Shown piece by piece: positions 26,276 through 34,751 of a stretch of DNA of 51,271 bases (within the stretch, counting starts at the first letter, position 1; the number at the start of each line of letters is the position of its first letter). Source of the stretch: Flavobacterium cellulosilyticum. GTDB taxonomy: Bacteria; Bacteroidota; Bacteroidia; Flavobacteriales; Flavobacteriaceae. Made by a program: the position numbers and the translations under genes. The notes under the pieces were generated by a model. The model was not told the origin of the DNA and did not search any database. It saw only the letters and a list, made by a program, of their open reading frames with translations. The stretch is from assembly GCF_004349355.1 (NCBI RefSeq), contig NZ_SMFK01000021.1, positions 1 through 51,271 of the forward strand, in the 5' to 3' direction.

Positions 26276-27478
26276 TTACAAAACTCCAAGTTCGATCATA
26301 CATTCTTTCATTATTTGATAGGTTCGCTCTATATTATTGTCTAACCCAATAGAGAAGCGAATTAATCCATCAGAAAGACCCATTGCTTTTTGTTCATCTA
26401 ATGGAATTTCACTAGATGTTGAAGTACCTGGTGCACTAAAAAGAGTTTTATAAAATCCTAAACTTACTGCCAAATATCCTAGTTTTCTACTTTGCATTAA
26501 TTCCATTAGTTCATTGGCTTTTTCCAAAGTTCTAACGTCTAAAGTCATCATTCCTCCAAAACCATATTCAGGATTAATCATCCTTTTATACAATTGATGC
26601 CCAGAATGACTTTCAAGGCCAGGATAAACGACCTTTAATCCGTCATTTTCAAAATGTTTCGACAGATACATTGCGTTACTGCTGTGTTGTTTCATTCGGA
26701 TATGTAACGTTCTCAAATTTTTCATTACACTTGCTGAACGTAAACTGTCCATTGTTGGTCCAAGAAGCATGCTGGCTCCACTATTTACATTTTTTAAACT
26801 ATCGATAAACTCACGAGAACCACATGTTACGCCACCCACAGTATCACTATTGCCATTGATGTATTTAGTTAAACTGTGAATCACAATGTCGGCACCCAAT
26901 TTTACGGGTGAAACCGATAAAGGCGAAAAAGTATTGTCGACAACTAGTTTTAAATTGTGTTTTTTTGCAATTAGAGACAAACTAGCTATGTCAGCGATTT
27001 CTAATAAAGGATTGCTTACAGTTTCGCAATACAAAACCTTGGTTTGAGCTGTAATTGCCGCTTCAACTTTATCCATTTTTGTTATATCAACAAAAGTAGT
27101 TTTGATGCCAAATCTAGGGGTGAAATTTTTCAAAAAAGCATAGGTTCCCCCATAAATGGTTCTACTCGAAATAACATGGTCTCCAGAATCACACAATTGT
27201 AACAGAGTAGGTGTAATGGCTCCCATTCCCGAAGCCGATACATTGGCTGTTTCAGTTCCTTCCATTGCAGCCAAAGCTTGACCTAAATATAAGTTACTAG
27301 GAGAGGAATGTCGGGAATATAAATAACAGCCTTCAGCATTACCTTCAAAAGTATCAAACATTGTTTTAGCAGAAAGAAACGTATAAGTTGAACTATCAGA
27401 AATTGAAGGATTTACACCGCCAAATTCACCAAAATATTGTAAATCTTGGACTTCATCTGCTGGATTGAATTTCATCAT
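26276..27478 (-). CDS. PLP-dependent gamma-lyase (cystathionine/methionine gamma-lyase type)
   Basis: A 400-aa fold-type I enzyme of the Cys/Met metabolism family. It carries YSRHSSPSNLYLGQALAAME near 54-73, SGMGAITPTLLQL near 83, TIYGGTYAFL near 106, VVDNTFSPL near 180 and the PLP lysine near 205 in HSLTKYINGNSD. The usual H of KYxxGHSD is N here. It probably cleaves a sulfur amino acid to a keto acid, ammonia and a thiol or cysteine; the choice between methionine and cystathionine cannot be made by eye. It is divergent from an Lrp/AsnC regulator (27659) over 180 bp, a common arrangement for an amino-acid enzyme and its regulator. Its last 252 bp are duplicated at 18073. Confidence 0.9.
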   Translation of the reverse strand: MMKFNPADEVQDLQYFGEFGGVNPSISDSSTYTFLSAKTMFDTFEGNAEGCYLYSRHSSPSNLYLGQALAAMEGTETANVSASGMGAITPTLLQLCDSGDHVISSRTIYGGTYAFLKNFTPRFGIKTTFVDITKMDKVEAAITAQTKVLYCETVSNPLLEIADIASLSLIAKKHNLKLVVDNTFSPLSVSPVKLGADIVIHSLTKYINGNSDTVGGVTCGSREFIDSLKNVNSGASMLLGPTMDSLRSASVMKNLRTLHIRMKQHSSNAMYLSKHFENDGLKVVYPGLESHSGHQLYKRMINPEYGFGGMMTLDVRTLEKANELMELMQSRKLGYLAVSLGFYKTLFSAPGTSTSSEIPLDEQKAMGLSDGLIRFSIGLDNNIERTYQIMKECMIELGVL

Positions 27479-27658
27479 TTTTATCGTTTAATGGGTTGTA
27501 GTTCAAAGTTCTCAATTATTAGATAAAAAAACAACACATATTGTTAAATACAGATTTTTAATCTAAATAACTTAATATTTATAATTATTTTATCTAAATT
27601 TATTGCTAAATAATTAATGTGTTAGATTTTTTTTTTTTCAACTTTTAAAATAATTAAA

Positions 27659-28117
27659 ATGATTCTAGATTCAATTGATAAAAAATTACTGTTTCTTTTA
27701 CAAACTGATTGTAAAAAAACCACTGCAGCATTATCACAAAAACTCAACCTTTCAGTAACTGCGGTTTATGAACGCATTAAAAAACTGGAAAGAGAAGGGA
27801 TTATTGATAAATATGTAGTTTTGTTGAATCGTTCGAAAGTCAAAAAAGGTTTTGTGGTTTTCTGTCATATCAAGCTCATTCAACATACCAAAGAATTTAT
27901 TACAAAATTCGAAAGTGATGTTGTCAAACTCAATGAAGTTTTAGAATGCCATCATGTCAGTGGCGATTATGATTATATTCTTAAAATTGTGGTTCAAGAT
28001 ATGGAAGAGTATCGGGAATTTATGGTTACTAAACTCACAACATTAAATCATATTGGAAGTACTCACAGTACATTTATGATTAGTGAAGTAAAAAACACAA
28101 CAGTAATTGAATTATAA
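27659..28117 (+). CDS. Lrp/AsnC-family transcriptional regulator (divergent from gamma-lyase)
   Basis: The 152-aa protein has an N-terminal winged HTH (about 1-60; LDSIDKKLLFLLQTDCKKTT, then ALSQKLNLSVTAVYERIKKLEREGII) and a C-terminal RAM/AsnC ligand domain with VLECHHVSGDYDYILKIVVQDM near 97-118. Members form dimers or octamers and respond to amino acids. Its divergent position points to control of the adjacent gamma-lyase by a sulfur amino acid, which is inference. The shared 180-bp gap is AT-rich and repeats the string ATCTAAAT (near 27558 and 27592), a possible binding half-site. Confidence 0.93.
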   Translation: MILDSIDKKLLFLLQTDCKKTTAALSQKLNLSVTAVYERIKKLEREGIIDKYVVLLNRSKVKKGFVVFCHIKLIQHTKEFITKFESDVVKLNEVLECHHVSGDYDYILKIVVQDMEEYREFMVTKLTTLNHIGSTHSTFMISEVKNTTVIEL

Positions 28118-28191
28118 ATTTTTATAATTAAAAAGTAGTTATTCGTGATGAATCTTTAAACTTTATAGCAAATACTTCAATCAAAAAAACT

Positions 28192-28199
28192 TATTTTTG
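28192..28199 (+). promoter_or_regulatory. -7 promoter box TATTTTTG for lpdA
   Basis: An exact TAnnTTTG match, 28 bp before the lpdA ATG. No clear -33 TTG at 17-23 bp spacing was seen. Confidence 0.55.
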
Positions 28200-28227
28200 C
28201 AACACTTAAACAAAAAACACACAAAGT

Positions 28228-29631
28228 ATGAGTTCATTTGACGTAGTAATTATAGGTTCAGGTCCAGGCGGATATGTGTCAGCTATTCGTTGTGCACAAC
28301 TAGGTTTTAAAACGGCAATTGTTGAAAAATATTCCAGTCTTGGAGGGACATGCCTAAATGTGGGATGCATACCATCAAAAGCATTGTTGTCATCTTCACA
28401 TCATTATAGTGAAATTGCTCATTTTGCAGACCATGGAATTGATATTTCTGGGGAAGTAAAAGTTAATTTAGAGAAAATGATTGCGCGCAAACAAGCTGTT
28501 GTTGACCAGACTTCGGGCGGAATCAATTATTTAATGGACAAAAATAAAGTAACAGTTTTACAAGGATTGGGTTCTTTTGTTGATGCAACTCATGTTGCTG
28601 TTGCAAAAGCAGATGGATCGTCAGAAACTGTTGAGGCAAAAAACATCATTATTGCTACTGGTTCAAAACCATCATCGTTACCATTTATAAAAATAGATAA
28701 ACAAAGAATCATCACTTCGACAGAAGCTTTGAGTTTGAAAGAAGTTCCAAAACACCTTGTTATTATTGGAGGTGGAGTAATTGGAATCGAATTAGGTCAA
28801 GTTTATTTACGATTGGGAGCGCAAGTTTCTGTGGTTGAATTTATGGATAGAATTATTCCAGGAATGGATGCTTCATTGTCTAAAGAATTAACCAAAGTCT
28901 TGAAAAAACAAGGAATGAAATTCTATGTCTCACATAAAGTGAAATCGGTAGAAAGAAATGGAGATACAGTAACAGTTCAAGCTGAAAATGCGAAAGGAGA
29001 AACCATCTCGCTAGAAGGAGATTATTCATTAGTTTCTGTTGGTCGTCGTCCTTTTACTGATGGATTGAATGCTGACAAAGCTGGTGTGAAAATTTCGGAT
29101 AGAGGAATGGTTGAAGTAAATGATCATTTACAAACTAACATTCCTAATATATATGCAATTGGAGATGTAGTTCGAGGTGCAATGTTGGCACACAAAGCGG
29201 AAGAAGAAGGAACCATGGTTGCTGAAATCTTAGCAGGACAAAAACCACATATTGATTATAATTTAATTCCGGGAGTTGTTTATACTTGGCCAGAAGTGGC
29301 TGCGGTTGGACAAACTGAAGAGCAATTGAAAGCATCTGGGATCGCATTCAAATCGGGAAGTTTTCCATTCAAAGCTTTAGGTAGAGCAAGAGCAAGTGGA
29401 GATTTAGATGGATTTGTGAAAATCTTAGCCGATGCAAAAACGGATGAAGTATTAGGAGTTCACATGATTGGTGCTCGTTGTGCCGATTTAATTGCCGAAG
29501 CCGTTACAGCTATGGAATACAAAGCATCTGCCGAAGATATAGCAAGAATGAGTCATGCGCATCCTACTTTTTCTGAAGCTATGAAAGAAGCGGCATTGGC
29601 TGCAACTGAAAATAGAGCTTTGCACATATAA
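28228..29631 (+). CDS. lpdA: Dihydrolipoyl dehydrogenase (E3)
   Basis: The 467-aa FAD flavoprotein reoxidises dihydrolipoamide of 2-oxoacid dehydrogenase complexes with NAD+. FAD-binding GSGPGGY lies at 10-16, the redox disulfide Cys42/Cys47 in GGTCLNVGCIPSK, the NAD-binding GGGVIGIELG near 182-191, FAD contact YAIGDVVRGAMLAHKAEEEG near 308-327, and the His-Glu pair in HAHPTFSEAMKEA near 446-458. All catalytic residues are present. No E1 or E2 genes are adjacent, so it may serve several complexes. It has its own promoter box and a downstream terminator. Confidence 0.96.
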   Translation: MSSFDVVIIGSGPGGYVSAIRCAQLGFKTAIVEKYSSLGGTCLNVGCIPSKALLSSSHHYSEIAHFADHGIDISGEVKVNLEKMIARKQAVVDQTSGGINYLMDKNKVTVLQGLGSFVDATHVAVAKADGSSETVEAKNIIIATGSKPSSLPFIKIDKQRIITSTEALSLKEVPKHLVIIGGGVIGIELGQVYLRLGAQVSVVEFMDRIIPGMDASLSKELTKVLKKQGMKFYVSHKVKSVERNGDTVTVQAENAKGETISLEGDYSLVSVGRRPFTDGLNADKAGVKISDRGMVEVNDHLQTNIPNIYAIGDVVRGAMLAHKAEEEGTMVAEILAGQKPHIDYNLIPGVVYTWPEVAAVGQTEEQLKASGIAFKSGSFPFKALGRARASGDLDGFVKILADAKTDEVLGVHMIGARCADLIAEAVTAMEYKASAEDIARMSHAHPTFSEAMKEAALAATENRALHI

Positions 29632-29653
29632 AAAGTTAAAACTCAAAAATGTA

Positions 29654-29693
29654 AAAATCCAAATTCCAATTAAATGGGATTTGGATTTTTTTA
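29654..29693 (+). terminator. Terminator after lpdA
   Basis: AAATCCAAATTCCA pairs with TGGGATTTGGATTT (one T-G pair) over a short loop, followed by a T-rich tail. As lpdA and rsmD converge here, it may serve mainly lpdA. Confidence 0.8.
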
Positions 29694-29742
29694 TTTTATA
29701 GAATTAAGTAATCTTTACAGAAATGACAAAACAGGATTGATT

Positions 29743-30339
29743 TTACTCCTCTTCTGATTCCGAAAATAAATCTTCTTCATCGATTTCTTCATCATTTGTT
29801 TTTCCCATTTCGAAAAAACTAAAGATAGAACCACCATAAGTTTTCTTGAATGAAAAATGAATCAAATGATCTAGTTTGGTATATTTAGAATGTTCAATTA
29901 TCATCATTCCATCTTCTTGTAATGCGTTTTTTTCGAAAACTAGCAAGACAATTTTGTCGAAAGTTTTTTGATCTAAAGCATAAGGAGGATCGGCGAAAAT
30001 AATATCATAAGTAGCTTTGTTTCTTTCCAAAAAAGTGAAAACATCACTCTTTGTTGCTGCAATATTAAAATCATATTCAGCTGCAACTTGCTTGATGAAT
30101 TTCACACAACCAAAATCTGCATCAACAGAAGTGATGGGTGTACTGCCACGAGAAGCAAATTCGAAACTTATATTTCCCGTTCCGGCGAATAAATCCAATA
30201 TTTTTAATCCTTCAAAACTAAAATGATTGTTCAAAACATTAAATAATGCTTCTTTTGACATGTCGGTTGTGGGGCGAACGGGAAGGCCTTTTGGTGGAAA
30301 AATGCGTCGTCCCTTGTATTTACCTGAAATGATTCTCAC
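29743..30339 (-). CDS. rsmD: 16S rRNA (guanine966-N2)-methyltransferase, GTG start
   Basis: The 198-aa SAM-dependent enzyme methylates G966 of 16S rRNA in the 30S subunit. RIISGKYKGRRI at the N-terminus, RPTTDMSKEALFNVL near 22-36, SAM motif ILDLFAGTGNIS near 47-58, and the catalytic DPPY in IIFADPPYALD near 118 define RsmD. An acidic tail (about 180-198) is added. The start is GTG at 30339, overlapping the TGA stop of the upstream DUF3822 gene in the sequence GTGA, which implies translational coupling. The pairing with DUF3822 is conserved in Flavobacteriia as I recall it. Confidence 0.95.
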   Translation of the reverse strand: MRIISGKYKGRRIFPPKGLPVRPTTDMSKEALFNVLNNHFSFEGLKILDLFAGTGNISFEFASRGSTPITSVDADFGCVKFIKQVAAEYDFNIAATKSDVFTFLERNKATYDIIFADPPYALDQKTFDKIVLLVFEKNALQEDGMMIIEHSKYTKLDHLIHFSFKKTYGGSIFSFFEMGKTNDEEIDEEDLFSESEEE

Positions 30340-31154
30340 GATTGGAATAAAATAAAATGTTTCTGATTTTGAGCAGTTGAAAATGGATTGTTTTTTTGCA
30401 ATTCAGCAACGTCGAAAAGAGAAATATTCCGAATGTATTTGTAGGCTATTTTATAAAATTCATCTTCCTCGGTAATTGTACCCATTAATTCCAATTTAAA
30501 ATTTTCGGGATTCATATTCAATTGTTCGGCTGTGAAAAGCAAATAGTACAGAAAGTCTTCCGGAGTTTGATAATCGAAAGAATTGAATAAATGCAATTTT
30601 TGATTTTGAACCACTACGATTTCAAAATGTCCCGAATTGAAATTAACAATCATTTTTTTGTCGTCATTGTTTTTGGATGTTTCCAGAAGTTTTGCGACTA
30701 AAATAGAATTGGCATGTTTGTAATCAAAAGAGCCAAATTGATCAATAAAAAAATTATTGATGTTCACATAAGGAATGTACACTGCATTCATTTGGTAATT
30801 TGGAATTTCGTCGAATGCAAAGAAATCAGTTTGAAAAACCTTTGTATTGTATTGCAAATAACTTCCTAAAAAATTCTCGTCAAATAAAGGTTCAGGAACA
30901 AATGTCGAAAGATTATTGTTATGAATAACTAATATTTCATCATAAGAATCCTTTAGTTCAGGATTGTCATTAAAAGCATCGGCAAACAATTCTTCGATTT
31001 TTGTTGCTTTATGAAAAGTGTCAAATTGCTCTTCTTTTACTGAAAGAATAGCATTGTTTAAAGTGTCAAATACACAAAACGAAAGTCCTGTCAAGGATAC
31101 TTGAATAGACAGTTTTTTGTATTTTTTATCTGTAATAGTAGTGTTAATCGACAT
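30336..31154 (-). CDS. DUF3822 family protein
   Basis: The 272-aa protein matches the Bacteroidota DUF3822 family: SIQVSLTGLSFCVFDT near 16-31, an acidic helical stretch, YVNINNFFIDQFGSFDY near 130, and VNFNSGHFEIVVVQNQKLHLF near 171-191. The overall look (two ribonuclease-H-like halves with a GHFEIVV strand) resembles an actin/ASKHA-type fold, but this is a guess. The function is unknown. It overlaps rsmD by 4 nt and is divergent from the helicase gene over a 195-bp region full of repeats, so its control region coincides with that repeat cluster. Confidence 0.85.
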   Translation of the reverse strand: MSINTTITDKKYKKLSIQVSLTGLSFCVFDTLNNAILSVKEEQFDTFHKATKIEELFADAFNDNPELKDSYDEILVIHNNNLSTFVPEPLFDENFLGSYLQYNTKVFQTDFFAFDEIPNYQMNAVYIPYVNINNFFIDQFGSFDYKHANSILVAKLLETSKNNDDKKMIVNFNSGHFEIVVVQNQKLHLFNSFDYQTPEDFLYYLLFTAEQLNMNPENFKLELMGTITEEDEFYKIAYKYIRNISLFDVAELQKNNPFSTAQNQKHFILFQS

Positions 31155-31174
31155 AGTTGCAAACTTACAAATTT

Positions 31175-31310
31175 AAATTTCAATAGCAATGTCAAAAATC
31201 AATTTCAATAGCAATAACAATTTCAATAGCAAAAATCAATGGCAATTTCAAAATCTATTACAATATAGTCTACAACAATTGAAAATTGAAATTACTATTG
31301 CCATTGAAAT
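31175..31310. repeat. CAATTTCAATAGCAA repeat cluster with 26-bp inverted arms
   Basis: The 15-mer (C/A)AATTTCAATAGCAA occurs three times (31175, 31200 and 31219) with a variant CAATGGCAATTTCAA at about 31237. The segment 31202-31227 is the imperfect reverse complement (3 mismatches in 26) of 31285-31310, giving a possible long hairpin with a 57-nt loop. It fills the gap between the divergent DUF3822 and helicase genes. Confidence 0.8.
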
Positions 31311-31349
31311 AGAAAAAACATTCCTTACTTTGCATTTAAATACAACCAA

Positions 31350-32771
31350 ATGAATTCCTCCCTTTTTTATAGTCTTTTACAGAAAAAATTCCCTTTTGCA
31401 CCTACTTACAAACAGGATATATTTTTTCAAAAGATTGCTATCTTTTTGACTGAAAAAGAAAACGATACCATTTTTGTATTGAAAGGCTATGCTGGAACGG
31501 GAAAAACAACTGTGATTTCGACTATTGTAAATAGTTTATTAGACATCAATAAAAAATATGTTTTGCTAGCGCCAACCGGTCGCGCCGCCAAAGTAATTGC
31601 TAATTATTCGAATAAACCGGCTTTTACGATTCATAAGAAAATCTATTTTCCAAAGAAATCATCTGGAGGTGGAGTTTCCTTTACTTTGCAACAAAATAAG
31701 CACACAAACACCATTTTTATCGTCGATGAAGCTTCGATGATTTCGGATACGAATTCTGATTCCAAGTTATACGAATCCAGCTCCCTGCTTGATGATTTGA
31801 TTTCGTATGTATATTCGGGAACGAATTGTAAAATGATCCTTTTGGGAGACACTGCCCAATTACCGCCCGTGAATTTAGATATAAGTCCGGCTTTGGATAT
31901 TCAAACTTTGGGTTTAAATTACAATAAAGAAGTAGAACATATCGAATTGGACGAGGTCATGCGTCAGGAAGAAAACTCAGGAATTCTGTATAATGCAACG
32001 GAACTTCGGGAGTTATTGAAGGATTCTTTTATCAATGAGTTTCAATTTGACCTTAAGAAATTCAAAGATATTGTCCGTTTGGTTGATGGTTATGACATAC
32101 AAGATGCTATTAATTCATCATACAGCAATTATAGTATTGAAGACACGGCTTTTATCGTTCGGTCGAATAAAAGAGCCAATCAATATAATGAACAAATTCG
32201 CTCAAAAATATTAGACAAAGAAAATGAACTTTCATCAGGTGATTTTTTGATGGTGGTTAAAAATAATTATTTTTGGCTAAAAGATTCCGATGAAGCTGGT
32301 TTCATAGCCAATGGTGATATTATCGAAGTTTTGGAAATTTTTAATATTAAGGAATTGTATGGGTTTAATTTTGCAAGTGTAAAAATAAGAATGGTCGATT
32401 ATCCTGACCAAAAACCGTTTGAAACGATACTATTATTAGATACTATAAAAAGTGAATCACCTTCTTTGACTTATGATGAATCCAATAGATTGTATCAAGA
32501 AGTTTTGAAAGATTATGAAGGTGAAACCAAGTACAAGCAATTCCAAAAAGTGAAAGCCAACGAATATTTTAATGGTTTGCAAGTCAAGTTTTCCTATGCT
32601 ATTACCTGTCATAAATCACAAGGAGGGCAGTGGAATACCGTTTTTATCGAACAGCCCTATTTACCTGATGGAATCAATAGAGATTACATTCGATGGTTGT
32701 ACACTGCGATGACACGAGCTAAAAATAAATTATATTTGATAGGTTTTAAGGATGAGAGTTTTGTGGAGTAA
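31350..32771 (+). CDS. RecD-like superfamily 1 DNA helicase
   Basis: The 473-aa protein has a complete SF1B helicase core: motif I GYAGTGKTT at 46-54, motif II IFIVDEASMIS near 128, motif III ILLGDTAQLPP near 163, a GYDIQDAI region near 248, and the C-terminal motifs AITCHKSQGGQW near 415 and LYTAMTRAKNKLYLIG near 450. It is much shorter than RecD2 and lacks its N-terminal extension, resembling the Dda/Pif1-like helicases common in Bacteroidota. It is probably a 5'-3' helicase in DNA repair or replication restart. The TTACTTTG just upstream (31325-31332) is a near-consensus -7 box. Confidence 0.88.
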   Translation: MNSSLFYSLLQKKFPFAPTYKQDIFFQKIAIFLTEKENDTIFVLKGYAGTGKTTVISTIVNSLLDINKKYVLLAPTGRAAKVIANYSNKPAFTIHKKIYFPKKSSGGGVSFTLQQNKHTNTIFIVDEASMISDTNSDSKLYESSSLLDDLISYVYSGTNCKMILLGDTAQLPPVNLDISPALDIQTLGLNYNKEVEHIELDEVMRQEENSGILYNATELRELLKDSFINEFQFDLKKFKDIVRLVDGYDIQDAINSSYSNYSIEDTAFIVRSNKRANQYNEQIRSKILDKENELSSGDFLMVVKNNYFWLKDSDEAGFIANGDIIEVLEIFNIKELYGFNFASVKIRMVDYPDQKPFETILLLDTIKSESPSLTYDESNRLYQEVLKDYEGETKYKQFQKVKANEYFNGLQVKFSYAITCHKSQGGQWNTVFIEQPYLPDGINRDYIRWLYTAMTRAKNKLYLIGFKDESFVE

Positions 32772-32872
32772 TTTTTTTAATTTTGATCATTAAGAAAATT
32801 AAGGTTCATTAAGTTGTCTACTAACACTCTTAAATTTCTTAATGGTTTAAAATATATATAAATGTTTTGTTT

Positions 32873-33703
32873 ATGAACACACTAAACGAATTGCATACAA
32901 TTTCAGGCACCTTTTCAAGCACCGAAAAAATGCCTGTATTGTTTCTAGGACACGGAAGCCCAATGAACGCCATTGAGGAAAATGAGTTTGTTACTGGTTT
33001 TCGCAATTTGGCGAAATCGTTGCCAAAACCCAATGCTATTTTGTGTATTTCGGCACATTGGTTTACTAATGGTACCAAGGTTACTGCTATGGAAATGCCA
33101 AGAACAATTCATGATTTTGGAGGTTTTCCACAAGCTTTATTTGATGTGCAATATCCTGCAAAAGGGTATCAAGCATTAACTATGGAAACTCAAGAATTAT
33201 TGCAACCTATTGAAGTAGAACTTGACACACATTGGGGTTTGGATCACGGCGCTTGGAGTGTAATTAAACATTTATATCCCGATGCCAATGTGCCTGTAAT
33301 TCAGTTGAGTATTGATTATACCAAATCACCTCAATATCATTTTGAATTGGCTCAAAAACTGGGTGATTTACGTCGAAAAGGGATTCTTATAATTGGTAGT
33401 GGTAATATCATTCATAATTTAAGATTGGTTGATTTTCCTAATTTTGACAAAGATAATTATGGTTTTGATTGGGCAATTGAAGCTAGAGAAACCATTAATA
33501 ATTATTTGTTGGACGGTAATTTTCAACCGCTTTTGGACTATGAAAAACAGGGCAAGGCATTGCAACTTGCGATTCCAACTCCAGACCATTATTTACCTTT
33601 GATTTATACTTTGGGGTTAAAAGATAAAACTGATGAATTGAGTTTATTTAATGACAAATTAATGGCGGGGTCGTTGAGTATGACTTCGGTGAAGATTATG
33701 TAG
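32873..33703 (+). CDS. ygiD: 4,5-DOPA-dioxygenase-like extradiol dioxygenase (YgiD/DODA)
   Basis: A 276-aa class III extradiol ring-cleavage dioxygenase homologue. PVLFLGHGSPMNAI with the first metal His near 24-28, CISAHWFTNGT near 57 with the second, DFGGFPQALFDVQYPAKG near 81, THWGLDHGAWSVIKHLYP near 117, GSGNIIHNLR near 174-183 and TPDHYLPLIY near 233 all match YgiD. The metal is zinc or ferrous iron in relatives; the natural substrate is uncertain. I start at the ATG 32873; a TTG two codons upstream is in frame but less likely. Monocistronic. Confidence 0.9.
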   Translation: MNTLNELHTISGTFSSTEKMPVLFLGHGSPMNAIEENEFVTGFRNLAKSLPKPNAILCISAHWFTNGTKVTAMEMPRTIHDFGGFPQALFDVQYPAKGYQALTMETQELLQPIEVELDTHWGLDHGAWSVIKHLYPDANVPVIQLSIDYTKSPQYHFELAQKLGDLRRKGILIIGSGNIIHNLRLVDFPNFDKDNYGFDWAIEARETINNYLLDGNFQPLLDYEKQGKALQLAIPTPDHYLPLIYTLGLKDKTDELSLFNDKLMAGSLSMTSVKIM

Positions 33704-33779
33704 ATTGGAATTGTGGGAAAATGGTAAATTTGAGGATTAAAAACAAGAATTTAGTTTTAAAAACAAACTTATAAAAAGG

Positions 33780-34634
33780 ATGAGATTTTCAGAAAAAATA
33801 GGTAAGACTCCATTTAGAGTTTCGATGCAAATAGAATCAATTGATGAAAAATTAGAAAATAGACTTTGGAATACTATCCAAATTAATTTTTTTGATGTAA
33901 TTGGGGTTAATTTTTATCATAGTGTTCAAAAAGATTCTGATATAGGATATGTATTTCAGGCTATTTGGCAAGAATTTTTCGGAAACAGAGCGGATGAAAT
34001 TCCTAAAAATCAACTAAGAGATATATCTGCTCAAGAATTTGTTGAATATATAAAAGATTGGTTTTTTAAATCACATTGGTTTGAAAAATATGATTTTTTA
34101 GAATTCCTTTCAAATATAGATCTTAGTTATTTAGAAATAGGATTTATAGAGCATTGTAATAATTCTCTAAAAAAAGAAATGTCTGCATATAGAATTGTAG
34201 ATGCGTGTATTGTTCAAATTACCTCAGAAGAAGAAATTGTCGAAATAGAAGATGCTCTTTTAAATTCATCTGTATGGGAGCCAGTAAATACTCACTTGAA
34301 AACGGCAATAGAATATTTTTCTAACAGAGAAAATCCAGATTATAGAAATTCTATAAAAGAGTCAATTTCAGCTGTTGAGTCTTTTTGTAAAATAATTATT
34401 GGAAATGATAATGCAACACTTGCTCCTGCATTAAAAATAATTGAAGAAAAACACAAAATTCACGGTGCTTTGAGAAGTGCTTTTACAGCTTTATATGGAT
34501 ATACTAGTGGTGCTGGAGGAATTAGACATTCATTATTGACTAATGATATAGAAGTTAGTTTAGAAGATGCTAAATTTATGTTAGTTTCTTGTTCAGCGTT
34601 TATAAATTACTTAAAAGTTAAAATTGAAAAATAG
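33780..34634 (+). CDS. AbiJ-NTD4-like abortive infection protein
   Basis: The 284-aa protein starts with RFSEKIGKTPFRVSMQIESI and LENRLWNTI, the pattern I associate with the AbiJ N-terminal domain 4 (about 1-110). The C-terminal half (about 165-284) is helical, with SIKESISAVESFCKIIIG and an AGGIRHSLL turn followed by DAKFMLVSCSAFINYL. That is HEPN-like in layout, although the canonical R-x4-H is not clear. AbiJ-type proteins are phage-defence effectors in other bacteria. It is a single gene with no toxin or antitoxin partner, between ygiD and kdsB, so it looks like an accessory insertion. Activity against phage is inference. Confidence 0.72.
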   Translation: MRFSEKIGKTPFRVSMQIESIDEKLENRLWNTIQINFFDVIGVNFYHSVQKDSDIGYVFQAIWQEFFGNRADEIPKNQLRDISAQEFVEYIKDWFFKSHWFEKYDFLEFLSNIDLSYLEIGFIEHCNNSLKKEMSAYRIVDACIVQITSEEEIVEIEDALLNSSVWEPVNTHLKTAIEYFSNRENPDYRNSIKESISAVESFCKIIIGNDNATLAPALKIIEEKHKIHGALRSAFTALYGYTSGAGGIRHSLLTNDIEVSLEDAKFMLVSCSAFINYLKVKIEK

Positions 34635-34683
34635 TCTAATTTTACAAGACGTTGATTCCATTAACTTTAAAATTTAAAAATTA

Positions 34684-34691
34684 TAACTTTG
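34684..34691 (+). promoter_or_regulatory. -7 promoter box TAACTTTG for kdsB
   Basis: An exact TAnnTTTG match 60 bp upstream of the kdsB ATG. It overlaps a G-containing run CTTTGCGTCTTAGTGTCTTCGCAG that looks like a dispersed repeat, so the box may also be part of that repeat. Confidence 0.45.
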
Positions 34692-34751
34692 CGTCTTAGT
34701 GTCTTCGCAGCAATAAACTTCCAGCCTTCGTGGTAAATAAAACAAATAAAA

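Noticed and set aside
31175..31251. Possible CRISPR array
   Set aside because: The repeat unit is 15 bp, gaps are 4-10 bp and vary, and no cas gene is nearby.
32867..32872. TTG at 32867 as the ygiD start
   Set aside because: An ATG two codons later (32873) is in frame and more likely.
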